Notes under the pieces: generated by a model
Seen by the model: the letters and a program-made list of their open reading frames with translations, nothing else
Database searches by the model: none
What the model was told of the DNA's origin: nothing
DNA from: Fonticula alba
Taxonomy: Eukaryota; Opisthokonta; Rotosphaerida; Fonticulaceae
Direction of reading: 5' to 3'
Length of the DNA: 24,690 nucleotides
Assembly: GCF_000388065.1 (NCBI RefSeq)
Contig: NW_009242981.1
Span: forward strand, 545,786 to 570,475
Shown: one piece after another, positions 1-9,251 of the stretch
Position numbering within the stretch: the stretch's first letter is position 1
How the letters are laid out: every line of letters starts with the position of its first letter
Position numbers and translations under genes: made by a program

Positions 1-30
1 GGGGGGGGGGGGGGGGGGGGGGGGGCGTAC

Positions 31-347
31 CCAGTGCGGGGGACCTTGGTCTGGGTGACGAACTCGAAGTCCGAGGTGACCGGCTCGGCGACCAGGGAGC
101 CGGAGGCATCGGTGGTCACGAAGGTGGTCTGATAGGAGTACTTCGAGTGGATGGCATCCTCGGTGTAGGTAACGTTCGGGGAGTTGACCTTCGATGATGA
201 GCCAGGGGAGGAGGGGGGGGGGGGAAATGGGCAATGTCAGCATGGGGGGGGGGGGAGGGGCGGGGGGCAAGGGCAGAAGGCCCACCAGCAGGGAGAGGGG
301 GGAAGGAGGCGCACCTTGAAGAGGGGAGTGGGCTTGTTGTCGACCAT
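31..347 (-). CDS. INO1: Inositol-3-phosphate synthase, N-terminal part (partial, two exons in window)
   Basis: The enzyme converts glucose-6-phosphate to 1L-myo-inositol-3-phosphate with NAD, the committed cytosolic step of inositol synthesis. Exon 1 (347-315) encodes MVDNKPTPLFK from a start in a good CCACCATGG context. The intron (314-189) has donor GTGCGC, a CTGAC branch-point candidate and a GAAG acceptor, the first AG after that branch point. Exon 2 (188-31) begins VNSPNVTYTEDAIHSKYSYQ and ends with KVPRTG. This matches the family's N-terminal strand region (S-P-x-V-x-Y, Y-x-Y-x-T, x-x-VP+LG) just before the GWGGNNGST dinucleotide-binding loop, which would lie in the next exon outside the window. 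Exon 2 ends in phase 2 at donor GTACGC (30-25), followed by a C25 run on the sense strand. Most of the protein is off the left edge. Identification rests on recalled family sequence; splice sites are inferred from reading frame and signals. Confidence 0.88.
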
Positions 348-1560
348 GGTGGCGGGGTGGCAGGAGTCACGAAGAAATCTGATGGCCAGGGGGGAGGGGG
401 AGGGGGAGGGAGAGCGAGCGGGCGGGCGGGCGAGGGAGAGAGGGGGGAAGAGGAGGCAGGGTGTGAGGGGCGGGCGTGGGGGGGGGCGGGCGGGGAGAAG
501 CGAGGGGGAGAGAGAAAGGGGCAAAGAAAAGGGGGCGACAAAGAAGGGAGGGGAGAAAGGGGAGGGAGATACCCAAGCGAATCAGTTCACGCTGAGGAGG
601 CCCGGATTTTGCGGTGGGCCGCGCAGATTTCCTGCCGCCGGCCCACGGCATCCGAAAAGACGCCGCCGGGGGTGTGAGCGCGAGTGAGAGCGAGAGCCCC
701 CACTCTGGTGTCCGTGGTTGCGCGCGCGCGCGCGGCCCAGCGGGCGTGTCTGTGTATGCCCACTCTCCTCGAAGAAACGGATGTCCCGGACTCCGCCGCC
801 CGCCGCCCCCGGCCCCCCACGCGCGTGCCCCCCTTCCCTCCGGAGGGTCTGGCCGTCTGACCCCCCCCTGCCGCCCGCATCCCCTGGTGATCTCCGCAGG
901 CTCCGAGCAGGGGGTGCGAGGCAGCCCCCCCTGGCGGCCGGGTGCGCCGACCACGGGGGGGGGGGGGGGGACACAAAGAGATCCCCCTCTTTGGGGGGGC
1001 GGGAAGGGGAAAGAAAGGGGCGAGGAAGGCCGCGCCGCGGGAGAGATCCCCCTCCGCGGCAGGGACACGCGAGAAGCCGCGGGCTGACGCATGGGGGGGG
1101 GGACCCCGCGGCGTGAAGCGGCTTGACTGGTCTGGCCCCCCGAGCCAGGGCGGGCAAGAGTAACGAGAATCGCGGCCTTCGCACTGTGCGGCCGAGGGCG
1201 TGGGCGGAAAAAAGCCCCCCCCCCCCCCGGACTCCCGCGGCACGGCCGAGTGGGCGAGGGAGACGCGGGGACCCGCCACCGGGCGCACCAGGACCAGGGA
1301 AGCCCAGCAGGGGGGAGGCAGACAAGGGTGCAGCGTTCCCCCTCTCGGGCCGGGGGGGGGGGGGGGCCCATGAGGCCCGCCCGAAACCGCCGAAACGTGC
1401 ACGCCCCGGGCGGCGACACGAAAAAGCCGTGGAGCCGGGGCGGGGGGGGGGGGGGCAACTCCCGCCCAGCGACACACCGGCCCGGGGAGCTTGAGGCGTA
1501 TGCGCCCGTGCCCATGCCCCAGGCGGACTGCTTGACTGGAAGCAGAAGCTAGTCGACGAG
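348..1560. other. G-rich polypurine spacer upstream of INO1
   Basis: No coding region can be supported here. The plus strand is strongly purine-biased, with G-runs of 16 (955-970) and several others of about 10-14 (for example near 1357-1368 and 1442-1454), so the INO1 sense strand is C/T-rich. It must hold the INO1 promoter and 5' leader, but I recognise no TATA box or inositol-response element. Reading frames here give only Pro/Arg/Gly low-complexity peptides typical of GC-rich noise. Confidence 0.6.

Positions 1561-1563
<3 letters not shown>

Positions 1564-1592
<29 letters not shown>
1564..1592. repeat. (CT)n microsatellite
   Basis: Perfect CT dinucleotide run in the spacer between INO1 and the PRKRIP1-like gene. 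A second, imperfect CT-rich block lies at about 1940-1982. Confidence 0.95.
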
Positions 1593-1594
<2 letters not shown>

Positions 1595-1640
1595 GCGGGG
1601 GCCCCTCCAGTGAGCTGCGGAGCGCGGCCCACGCGCACCG

Positions 1641-1664
1641 ACACACACACACACACACACACAC
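1641..1664. repeat. (AC)12 microsatellite
   Basis: Perfect AC dinucleotide run, 48 bases after the CT run. It lies in non-coding spacer. Confidence 0.95.
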
Positions 1665-3105
1665 ATGCACGCGCACAGGGAGAGAAAAAGGGCCCGGGGC
1701 GCAACGGGAGGGGGCCGCGCCTCTCGGAGAAGTGATGAATGCACGCATATGTGTATGTCTCGGCCAATATTATTCTCCCCTTTTTTCCCGGGGAGCCTCA
1801 CCTGCCCATTTTTTCGCCAGGCCATTTTTTGGAAGAATCCAGATGAATAACCCCGGTGCTGCGTTCCTCCCACGGGCCGAGCGCGGGGGCGGCCGAATCA
1901 CGGAACATCCCCCCTCGGGCAAGCGGGGCTCCGACGGTGTCTCTCTCCCTCTCTCTCGCCCTCCCTCTCTCTCTCTCTCTCTTTGCCTCGCTGCCTCGCT
2001 GCCTCGCTGCCCCTGCGCGGGCGAGAGGGCTCACCCACCCCCGTCCGACGCCGGGGGGGCGCTTGGGTCTGTGTGCGCGCGCGCGCGTGTGTCCGGCCGA
2101 GGGATGTCCCGCCGACCGGGGACAACAAAAAGAATGCCCCGGGCCAGTGACAGGGGTCCGGTGCATAGGCCGGGCCTGGTCGACGATCGGTACTTTCACA
2201 CCGGGTCTGCCGGACCGGTGCCGCGACGTCCCTGCGCCATATGCGCCTTGTCCGGCCGGCGAGAGGGCGCAGGAGCAGACCCCCCCTGTATCGGCCCGGC
2301 AGCGGCACACCTGCAGAATGCGCGCTCGGGCTGGCGCGCGCCGGCACAGGGCCACCGCCCCGTGCATGGGGGCGTCGCCGACAAGCACCCCGTGCAGCTG
2401 GCAGCGGCTTCGGTCGCCGTGCGCGCGGGAACGCAGGCGCCGCCAGACGGGAGGGGGGAGGGGGGGCCGGGAGGCGGGGACCGGGCCGCGGAGGACCGGG
2501 ACAGGAGCTCCCACCGGATGCCGCGGGACCGGTCCGGCAGACGGGCCGGCCGGGCACGCGGCGGGGCGCGCGCATTCCCCCCCCCCCCCCGGCCTTCTCC
2601 GCTGACGAGAAGGCCCGCCCGAGAAACGCGCAGAGGGCTGGGCCGGTCCCGCGCGGCGCGCTTGCCAACCCACCTGCCGCGGTTCCCCGACCCTCATGGA
2701 GGCAGGGGGGGGGGGGGGGAAGGAGGGAGCAGCTCGCACGAGTGCCACTGCTCTCCCCGGGCGGTGGCCGGCCGGAACGAGGCGCCATCTACCACCGAAT
2801 TGCGCGGGTCAGATGCCCGTTATCGGCCCCGGGGCACGGCATTACGATCCGGCACGTGGGGCAATGGTGTTACCGGGTCACCCCGCGGCGCGGGGCAGGC
2901 GTTCTGAAGGAGCAGGCCGCTGGCTTCCTCCCCCGCGGCCCGGCGCCAACGCACGGGCTGCCAACGCGGCCCGGCGGTTGTCCGGCAGCCCTTCTTGGCG
3001 GCGCAGTTCGCAGGCCCCCCCTGGGGGGCGGGCCGGAGGGGGGAGAGGGGCATTGCCCCTTTCCCACAGCCTCTTTCGCCTCTCTTCCCCTCCCCCCCCC
3101 CCTCT

Positions 3106-3108
<3 letters not shown>
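1665..3108. other. Spacer without a supported gene
   Basis: This stretch leads up to the PRKRIP1-like gene. It includes an AT-richer patch (1765-1855, with CCAATATTATT and several T-runs), a CG-dinucleotide run near 2075-2087, a C-run at 2577-2590 and a G-run at 2706-2719. Open frames cross it because stop codons are rare in GC-rich DNA, but the peptides are low-complexity and match nothing I know. The AT-richer patch could be a promoter for either flanking gene; this is a guess. Confidence 0.5.

Positions 3109-3143
<35 letters not shown>
3109..3143. repeat. (CA)n microsatellite in the leader of the PRKRIP1-like gene
   Basis: CA dinucleotide run preceded by a C/T-rich block with a run of about 12 C. 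It lies 38-72 bases before the inferred split start codon, so it is probably promoter or 5' leader. Confidence 0.9.
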
Positions 3144-3150
<7 letters not shown>

Positions 3151-3180
3151 GTCTCCCCTTTTCTATTGTCGCCCATTGCC

Positions 3181-3971
3181 AGTGCGTGTGCCTTCGGATT
3201 TTTGGCCCTCATCTGCACCTGCGGCTTTCGGTGCCCCTTCTGACCTCCCCAAATGTGTCCCCTGCTGGTGGACATGCGCACGCGCATGCAGTGTCTGATC
3301 CGTATGATGCCAAGCGGGCCGAGTTGCAGCGGCTCATGTCCAAGGAGAATCCCCAGCTGCCGGCCAGCGTGTACATGAGTGCCGAAGAGGCGCGGCGGCG
3401 GAATGCGTCGGTGCGGAATCCGCGTGTGGCCGACTTCAAGATCGATGTGTCCGGCTCGTCGGCCGGGTCCGGGTCCGGGGACTTCCACACGTACCGGGTG
3501 GAGCGCCGGCGGGAGCTAGAACGCCAGGCCTTCGTCCTGCACGAGGCCGAGGAGGCCGACCGTATGGCCCGGCTGGCCGAGCAGGACAGCCAGTGGCAGC
3601 GCGAGGCCGAAGACCGGACCAACAAGAACCGGCAGAAGCGCGAGCGGCAGAAGCGCCTGCGCCAGCAGGCCAAGCTGGCTGCCGGGGAGACGGCCGTTGC
3701 GTCGCCGGGAGCCGGCCCCGAGGCGCCGGGCCCGAAGCGCCCCCGCGCCGAGCCGGAGCCATCGAAGTCCGCCAGCCCCGAGCCGAAGCCATCGAAGTCC
3801 GCCAGCCCCGAGCCGAAGCCATCGAAGTCTGCCGGTCCCGAGCCCAGTGCGGCGCCGTGCACGGCGGCGGTGTCGGCGTCGGCGGAGACGGCGCCGCCGT
3901 CCGGCCCCGAGCTGCCCGACAAGGGCGAGGCCCCGGCTGTTGTTGAGGCGTCTCCGCCATCGAAGCAGTGA
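3181..3971 (+). CDS. PRKRIP1: PRKRIP1-like spliceosomal protein (DUF1168 family), start codon split by an intron
   Basis: PRKRIP1 is a nuclear double-stranded-RNA-binding protein found in spliceosomal C-type complexes. The diagnostic segment, residues about 52-76 (DVSGSSAGSGSGDFHTYRVERRREL), closely follows the family core G-SSAG-GSG-F-x-YR-xRRRE. A basic helical, probably coiled-coil region (about 77-145, rich in E, R, K, Q) follows. The tail is Pro/Ser/Lys-rich with three 10-residue repeats. The frame upstream of KRAELQRLM has no ATG. An intron with donor GTGCGT at 3182 and acceptor GCAG ending at 3291 joins A (3181) to TG (3292-3293), giving MSDPYDAKRAELQRLM and a 226-residue protein ending at TGA 3969-3971. 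A CTGAC branch-point candidate (3239-3243) precedes the acceptor with no intervening AG. The family call is firm; the split ATG is inferred and needs cDNA. Confidence 0.82.
3750..3839 (+). repeat. Three 30-base tandem repeats inside the PRKRIP1-like CDS
   Basis: Units at 3750-3779, 3780-3809 and 3810-3839 encode EPEPSKSASP, EPKPSKSASP and EPKPSKSAGP. Units 1 and 2 differ at one base and units 2 and 3 at three, which suggests recent in-frame duplication in a disordered tail. The SKSASP spacing could be a phosphorylation target; this is inference. Confidence 0.93.
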
Positions 3972-4199
3972 AGTCCGAGGTGGTCTTCGGTGTACGAAAT
4001 ACACGTTGCTTGGGTTTTGTTCCAGAGGCTGCGATCTGCCGGGCCCTTCTTCCGCTCTCTCTTCCTCTGCCGTTTTGTGTCTTTCTCTCCCGGTGTGACG
4101 GCGGCGATGGCGGCGGCAGGGGCCGATCGCCGGGTCTGGTCGTTTGTCCGGGTGGAAAAGCACCGGCAAAAAGGGCCCCGACAGGGAGGTGCATTCATA

Positions 4200-4287
4200 C
4201 CAACCATAGCTCAATTGGTAGAGCATCAGACTGTAGCGGTTACAAGCAATTATCTGAGGGTCGCTGGTTCGATTCCGGCTGGTTGGA
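4200..4287 (+). tRNA. tRNA-Tyr(GTA) with a 15-base intron
   Basis: The acceptor stem CCAACCA/TGGTTGG pairs perfectly. The D-arm is GCTCAATTGGTAGAGC, and the T-arm contains GGTTCGATTCC. Anticodon stem TCAGA/TCTGA encloses CTGTAG, then an intron at 4237-4251, then A4252. The intron lies one base 3' of the anticodon, the canonical eukaryotic position. No CCA is encoded. A T5 terminator is at 4296-4300, and an AT-richer CAAAAAG lies at about -27 to -33. Confidence 0.96.
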
Positions 4288-4396
4288 CACTTCACTTTTT
4301 GCGCTGTCTTCCCTGTCTCGGCGGCCGGTTCATGTGCCTGTTGCTGTCTCGGTTTTCGGTTCTGTGTGGGGCCCATTCCTATCTTCATCGATGTGT

Positions 4397-4535
4397 TGAT
4401 TCGTTCGTTCTTTTGTTTATTTGTTCATTCGTACATTTGTTCATTCGTGCATTTGTTCATTCGTTCATTATTCCTCTCGTTCGTTCATCAATCCCTTCGC
4501 CCACCCAACCATCCATCCACTCATCCATCCCCTCG
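4397..4535. repeat. Degenerate tetranucleotide repeats, TTCG/TTCA/TTTG then CATC
   Basis: From about 4397 to 4490 the plus strand is an imperfect array of TTCG, TTCA and TTTG units. It contains a longer repeated phrase, CATTTGTTCATTCG, present twice. From about 4505 to 4535 it changes to CATC/CACC units. The tract is much AT-richer than its surroundings and lies between tRNA-Tyr and the 3' end of the PIN1-like gene. No gene seen in 4288-4684. Confidence 0.8.
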
Positions 4536-4684
4536 CCCACCCCCGACACCGATGGGAAAGCAACAACATCACCTTTTGTGGATTTATGATTGGGGGCGGG
4601 AGCAAAATAGGTCATTCATGTGCCCGTGCCAGCAGGGGGGACGCGCAAGCGGCAGGCGTGCCCGGCGCCAGGCCGGAGATCCCC

Positions 4685-5539
4685 CTAGGCAGTGCGCTGG
4701 ATGAGGTGGATGCCACTGTCGGTGAAGATGGGGTCGCTGATCTCGCCGACACTCAGCTTGTAGCTGTGTGGAGCATGGTAGTAGAGCGCAGAGAGGGGGG
4801 GGGGGGGATAGATGCACATTGTCAGGAACAGGCGCCCGGGGCATGTGCGCGCCATGGGAACAGGGGGGGGGGGGGGCACGTACGTGGCAACCTCGAAGGC
4901 TTGCTGCATATCGCCCGGGCCGAAGAAGCCGAGGTCACCGCCGCGCGAGGCCGACGAGCAGTCACTCTCGGTGGTAGCCAGGGTGGCGAGAGTAGCGCGA
5001 CCCTCGGTAATCTCCTTCTGATAATCTGTGCCGAGAGGGGGAGGGGGGGGGGGGCGAGAGCCGAGGGGGGAGCGGTCAGTACGGTCGGAGCGGGGGAGGG
5101 CCGGCGTGCGCGCGTGCGGGTGACCCGGCGTACAGCGGATCAGGTCCAGGGCCTCCTCCTTGGAGCGGGTGATGACGCTCTCCTTCCAGCTGGAGGGCCG
5201 GCGGCTGTCGCGGTGCTTCACCAGCAGGTGGCTTGCGCGGACTTTGGCGGCGGCCGGCTGGGCGGGCCCGGCGGCGGCGGCGGCGGCGGCGGCGGCCGCC
5301 GCCTGCGTCGGGTACTCCCACTGCGTGGCGCCGGTGGCCTTGTTCAGGTAGTAGTACTTCCCCGGGCGCGAGGAGGAGGCAATAACGGCCCAGCCGGGGG
5401 GAGCCTGATGGAGAGTGGGTGCGCATGTGTGTAAGCGGGTGAGGGTGCATATGGGCCGGGGGGAGGGGGAGGGAGAGAGAGAGAGAGAGAGGGCGGAGGT
5501 CGCGACTGGGGGGGAACTTACATCCTGGGGGGCAGACAT
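4685..5539 (-). CDS. PIN1: PIN1/ESS1-type peptidyl-prolyl cis-trans isomerase (WW + parvulin), four exons
   Basis: Isomerises phospho-Ser/Thr-Pro bonds and in fungi acts on the RNA polymerase II CTD. Exons are 5539-5522, 5404-5134, 5025-4884 and 4763-4685; together 510 bases, 169 residues, stop TAG. The WW domain (about residues 7-40) has Trp11, the YYYLN strand and Trp35. An 11-alanine linker follows. The parvulin domain (about 60-169) carries His65 and His70 (SHLLVKH), the phosphate-binding basic loop with Arg74 and Arg75 (SRRPSSW), catalytic Cys119 (SDCSS), Met136-Gln137 and Ser160/His163 (TDSGIH), all at PIN1 positions. Donors are GTAAGT, GTACGC and GTACGT; acceptors are ATCAG, CACAG and CACAG. 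The second and third introns hold C-runs of 11-13 on the sense strand. Exon 1 encodes only six residues. The gene looks intact and functional. Confidence 0.95.
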   Translation of the reverse strand: MSAPQDVSSPPVATSALSLSLSPSPSPRPICTLTRLHTCAPTLHQAPPGWAVIASSSRPGKYYYLNKATGATQWEYPTQAAAAAAAAAAAGPAQPAAAKVRASHLLVKHRDSRRPSSWKESVITRSKEEALDLIRCTPGHPHARTPALPRSDRTDRSPLGSRPPPPPPLGTDYQKEITEGRATLATLATTESDCSSASRGGDLGFFGPGDMQQAFEVATYVPPPPPVPMARTCPGRLFLTMCIYPPPPLSALYYHAPHSYKLSVGEISDPIFTDSGIHLIQRTA

Positions 5540-5886
5540 GACGAAAAGGGGGGCGGAGTGGGGCGAGAGGCGCAGGTGTATGCGGACGGGCATGCAGGAG
5601 GCCGGGGAGAGGGGGGGGGGGGATGTGCCGAGGGCGGGCCAGCCCCCGCGACACGCCAACTGCCCCGGAGAAAAAGCCCGATCAGCGGGGCCGCCCCACA
5701 GCCGGCTCCCCCTGTGCGTCGAGTGCCATCTGTCCCCGGTTCTCCCCCCCCTCCCCCCCCTCGCCTCGTCCCCAACGGCCCCCCGGCACTTGCGCGAGCG
5801 TCGAAAAGACGCAGCTCGCTCGGGGGATCGTTGCGTCCACGTCATCACGTGCCGACACATGACTGGAATCTATGGTGTATTTGGTG
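5540..5886. other. Spacer between the PIN1-like gene and the 3' end of the 1135-residue gene
   Basis: Both flanking genes run on the minus strand, so this spacer should hold the PIN1 promoter and the terminator of the upstream gene. It contains G- and C-runs (about 5611-5622 and 5746-5760). I see no convincing TATA box or coding exon. A CACGTGCCGACACATG segment near 5848 carries an E-box-like ACGTG, of no proven meaning. Confidence 0.5.
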
Positions 5887-7308
5887 CTAGATGCTGAGGT
5901 GGTTTTGGATTTCAACGCAACATGCTATGCGTGTGTGCGTGTGCGTGGTTATGGGTATATGCCAGCGTGCGGGGGATATGTCGGGACTCGGTTAGCAGGT
6001 GGGCGCGCGCGCGCATACACACACACACACACACACGGGCGAAGGGGGAGGCAAGACGCACCGAACACCTCCAGGTGGCACATGGCCGGGGTCTGAGACA
6101 GGAGGGCTGAGGAGTAGGCTGACAGGCGGGCGAGGACATCGGCACGGCCAGTGCCGGCGCCGCCGGTCGGGGCAGGAGCGCACGCGGTGTGGGCCGTCGC
6201 GCCCGGGGGCATACAAGGACAAGGGAGGCCGCGAAGGACCTCGGCCAGAAGTCGGCAATTGGCTGAACACACCGATCAGTCAGGACAGGAGGGGAGGAGG
6301 GGGGGGGGGGAGAGGCCGCGGAGGAGGGCGCACATGGGCGCCCTGGTGTCCGGGGGAGTGGGCCACGTACCGACTGCCTGGAGGACCACGCGGAAGCGGC
6401 TCTGGGCTGAGGCGGAGCGCGTGCAGCCGGCCGCCTGGAGCGCCGGCAGGCCGACAAACTGGGCCGTCTGCCGGGTGATGCCGCCGAAAAAGAGCGACTG
6501 GAAGAGGATCATCCAGTCCTCGGCGCCCGGGTCGGCCGGCCGGGCCGGCTGGTCATCGGCCTGGCTGCCGGTCGGCGGCGGGGGAGACTGAGTGGAGGAG
6601 CCGCGGGCCTGGGTGGCAGCAGCAGCAGCAGCGGCGGCGGCGGCAGCGGCGGCGGCCTCGGAGGACAGCTGGTTCGACAGACGGAGCCAGTACCGCAGCG
6701 GGGTAAGCACCAGCGAGTGGAGGGCACGAACCAGGGCCGCGACGGAGCGGGCAAAGTCGGCGCTCGGGCACCGGTGGGCGAGCTGCTGCGAGGCGTCCTC
6801 GGCCAGGCTGCCGGCCCCGGGGCAGGGGCTGGTGCCAGGGCGCCGGCATGCCAGGTGGCTGGCCTGCCAGCCGACCACCGTGTCGAGGGCCAGGCCGAGG
6901 CGCGCGCACACCCGCGATAGGGCATTGTCCGGCCGGCTGGAGGCGAAGAGGGACAGGGTCACGCGGTCCGGGGTGGCGCGGTCATTGGCCCGGTGGGCGG
7001 GAGCCCCGCGCGGCGCCAGGAGCAGGCGCGCCACGAAGCTGGTGTCCACCAGGGCATGGAGCCGGAGCAGGGCCAGCCCCAGCTCCAGGGTCTCGGACCA
7101 GGGCTGCACCGTGCAGCAGGCCGACCTGCCCGGGGGGAGGCGCTCCTGGCAGCCGGCCAGGGCGGCCTCCTGGAAGTGGTCCGCATACAGGACCACCGGC
7201 TGGGCCGGGGCCAGGAGGGGGCTCAAGAGAAGCGGGTCCTCCGGGGCGGGGGAGCAGGAGCCCGACGGGTCCGGCGAGGCCGGGGGGCCCTCGGGCCCGG
7301 CAGCTTGC

Positions 7309-7340
<32 letters not shown>

Positions 7341-8913
7341 CGTGCGCCGGCGCTCGGAGGATAGGGGCGCGCGCCAGCCATACCACCGGTCTCGCGCGTC
7401 GTCGCCCACCCCGACAACATACAGTCGCCGGAGAGGGAGCTCGAGGGTGTGGCTGTGGAAGCCCAGGTCACCGGGGGCGGGTCCAGCGTGGCCGGCGGGG
7501 CGGCAGCCCCAGTGGCAGCGCCGGGGGCTTGGCACATGGCGGTCATCGTGGTGGTCATCATGGTCGAAGGCGGTCGGGTCGCCGGGGAGGCTGGCCGCGG
7601 TGGCCGGGCCGCCGTCCGAGCACCGGGTGTCGAGGAAGTGCCGGGGGCCGAGGTTGGCCACCCGGGCCGCGAGGGCGTCCAGCCCGGCCAGCGGGACGGA
7701 CGACGGGGGCAGGGCCGCGCGGTCGGTCATAAAGACAAAGGCCCAGAGCTGGAGTGCCAGCCGGGCCACATCTTCGGTGGTGATGGGGCTGGCCGGGGCC
7801 GGGGGGGCGAGGCGGCGCGCGGCGGCGTCCAAACGCGCACGCGGCCCGGCCTCGGCCAGGACCACGCTCCCGGCCACGGCGGCGCACAGCAGCCGGTCCA
7901 GGACCCGGCGCATGCGGTCGGCCAGGCGGTCGGCCGGGCCGGGCGGCGGGTCGTCGGCCGGGGTGTGTGGGCTGGCCGGGGCCGGCTCGGCGTAGTGGCC
8001 CTGGTCCAGGGGCCCGAAGACCGCGGCCAGGAGTGGCACCGAGCCGGAGACATTCCCCCGGAGGAGCTGCCACAGGAGGGCGGTCAGCCGGGCCAGGATG
8101 CGCCCGGCCAGGATCCACCATGCGGGCCAGTCGCTGGTGGCCGATGGGGCGGCCGGCGAGCGGGGGTGCGTGCCGGCAGGCCCGGGGGCAGCAGGGTGGT
8201 CCGGGTCAGGGGTGTCGGCGGTGTCGGCGGTGTCGGCGGTGTCGGCGGTGGCGGCGGTGGCGACGGCCGTGGCCAGCATGCGCGACACCAGGTCCAGCGT
8301 CGAGTAGAGGTTGATCGGGCCCTCGGCGGGGGAGGGGCCGGTCTGGAGCCCGGGCTCGACGCCCCAGCGGTGGGGCGGGGCCTTGCCGCAGAGGAGGCGC
8401 TCGGACAGGTACGCGTGGCCGGTGTGGGTGCCGGTGAGCCCGGCCACCAGGGCCAGGGCGTGGTCAAGTTGCTGGGCCACCTCGGAGGCCGGGCGCCGCA
8501 GGCAGGCCCGGGTCAGGCCCTGCACCTGGCCCAGGAGGAGCTCCAGCAGCAGGGCCGTCGAGTCGTCCAGGCGCTGGGCCGGCTGGTCCGGGCCGGGGCG
8601 TGTGTAGCCCCGGGCCGGGGCATCGTGCAGGACAGCCAGCGCGGAGGCCGGATCGATGCCGGCCTCGAGGGCCAGCATGCCGAGGGATTGGTGGGCGGCC
8701 TCGCGGCCGGCCTGGTGCCAAAGGCCGAGCGTTTCGCTGAGCGACGGCCACAGGAGCCCGGTCGGGGCGGCAGCCGGGTCCCAGGGGGAGGGTGGGGCCG
8801 GCGGCTCGGCCGGGCCCGGCGGCGGGTCCTCCCCGAGGAAGGGGTCCGGCCCGAGGAGGGGCGACGGCGAGAAGAGGGCCGATGGGGAGGCCAAGGGCGA
8901 GAATGTGTATGGG

Positions 8914-8951
<38 letters not shown>

Positions 8952-9217
8952 GGGCTGTTGTGATGGGGGCTGGGTCCAGGCGGCGGACCGGGGACCGGCC
9001 ACGGGCGAGCGCTGTGTGGCCAGCCACTGGGACCCGGCGCGGGCGGTGGCCGCCCCGAGCGGGTCATAGTCGTAGGGGGTGGAGGCGGCAGCGGGTCCGG
9101 GCCCGGGGCCGGCTTGGGTGGAGCCGGAGCCTGGCCAGTGCCCGGAAGACGGGCGCCCTGGCCGAAGAGACGGCAGGGTGACCAGGGTGCCGGGTCCGGC
9201 GGGGTCGGCGGTGGCAT

Positions 9218-9251
<34 letters not shown>

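Noticed and set aside
582-1873. Overlapping frames of 380-430 residues on the minus strand
   Set aside because: They translate G/C homopolymers and CT/AC repeats, with three frames simultaneously open, as expected from scarcity of stop codons.
2241-3971. 576-residue frame ending in the PRKRIP1-like protein
   Set aside because: The part before 3292 translates microsatellites and spacer and has no PRKRIP1 similarity; the family protein begins shortly before KRAELQRLM, so an intron and split ATG explain it better.
7449-8963. 504-residue plus-strand frame inside the 1135-residue gene
   Set aside because: Antisense shadow; codon-position composition and the intron structure favour the minus strand.
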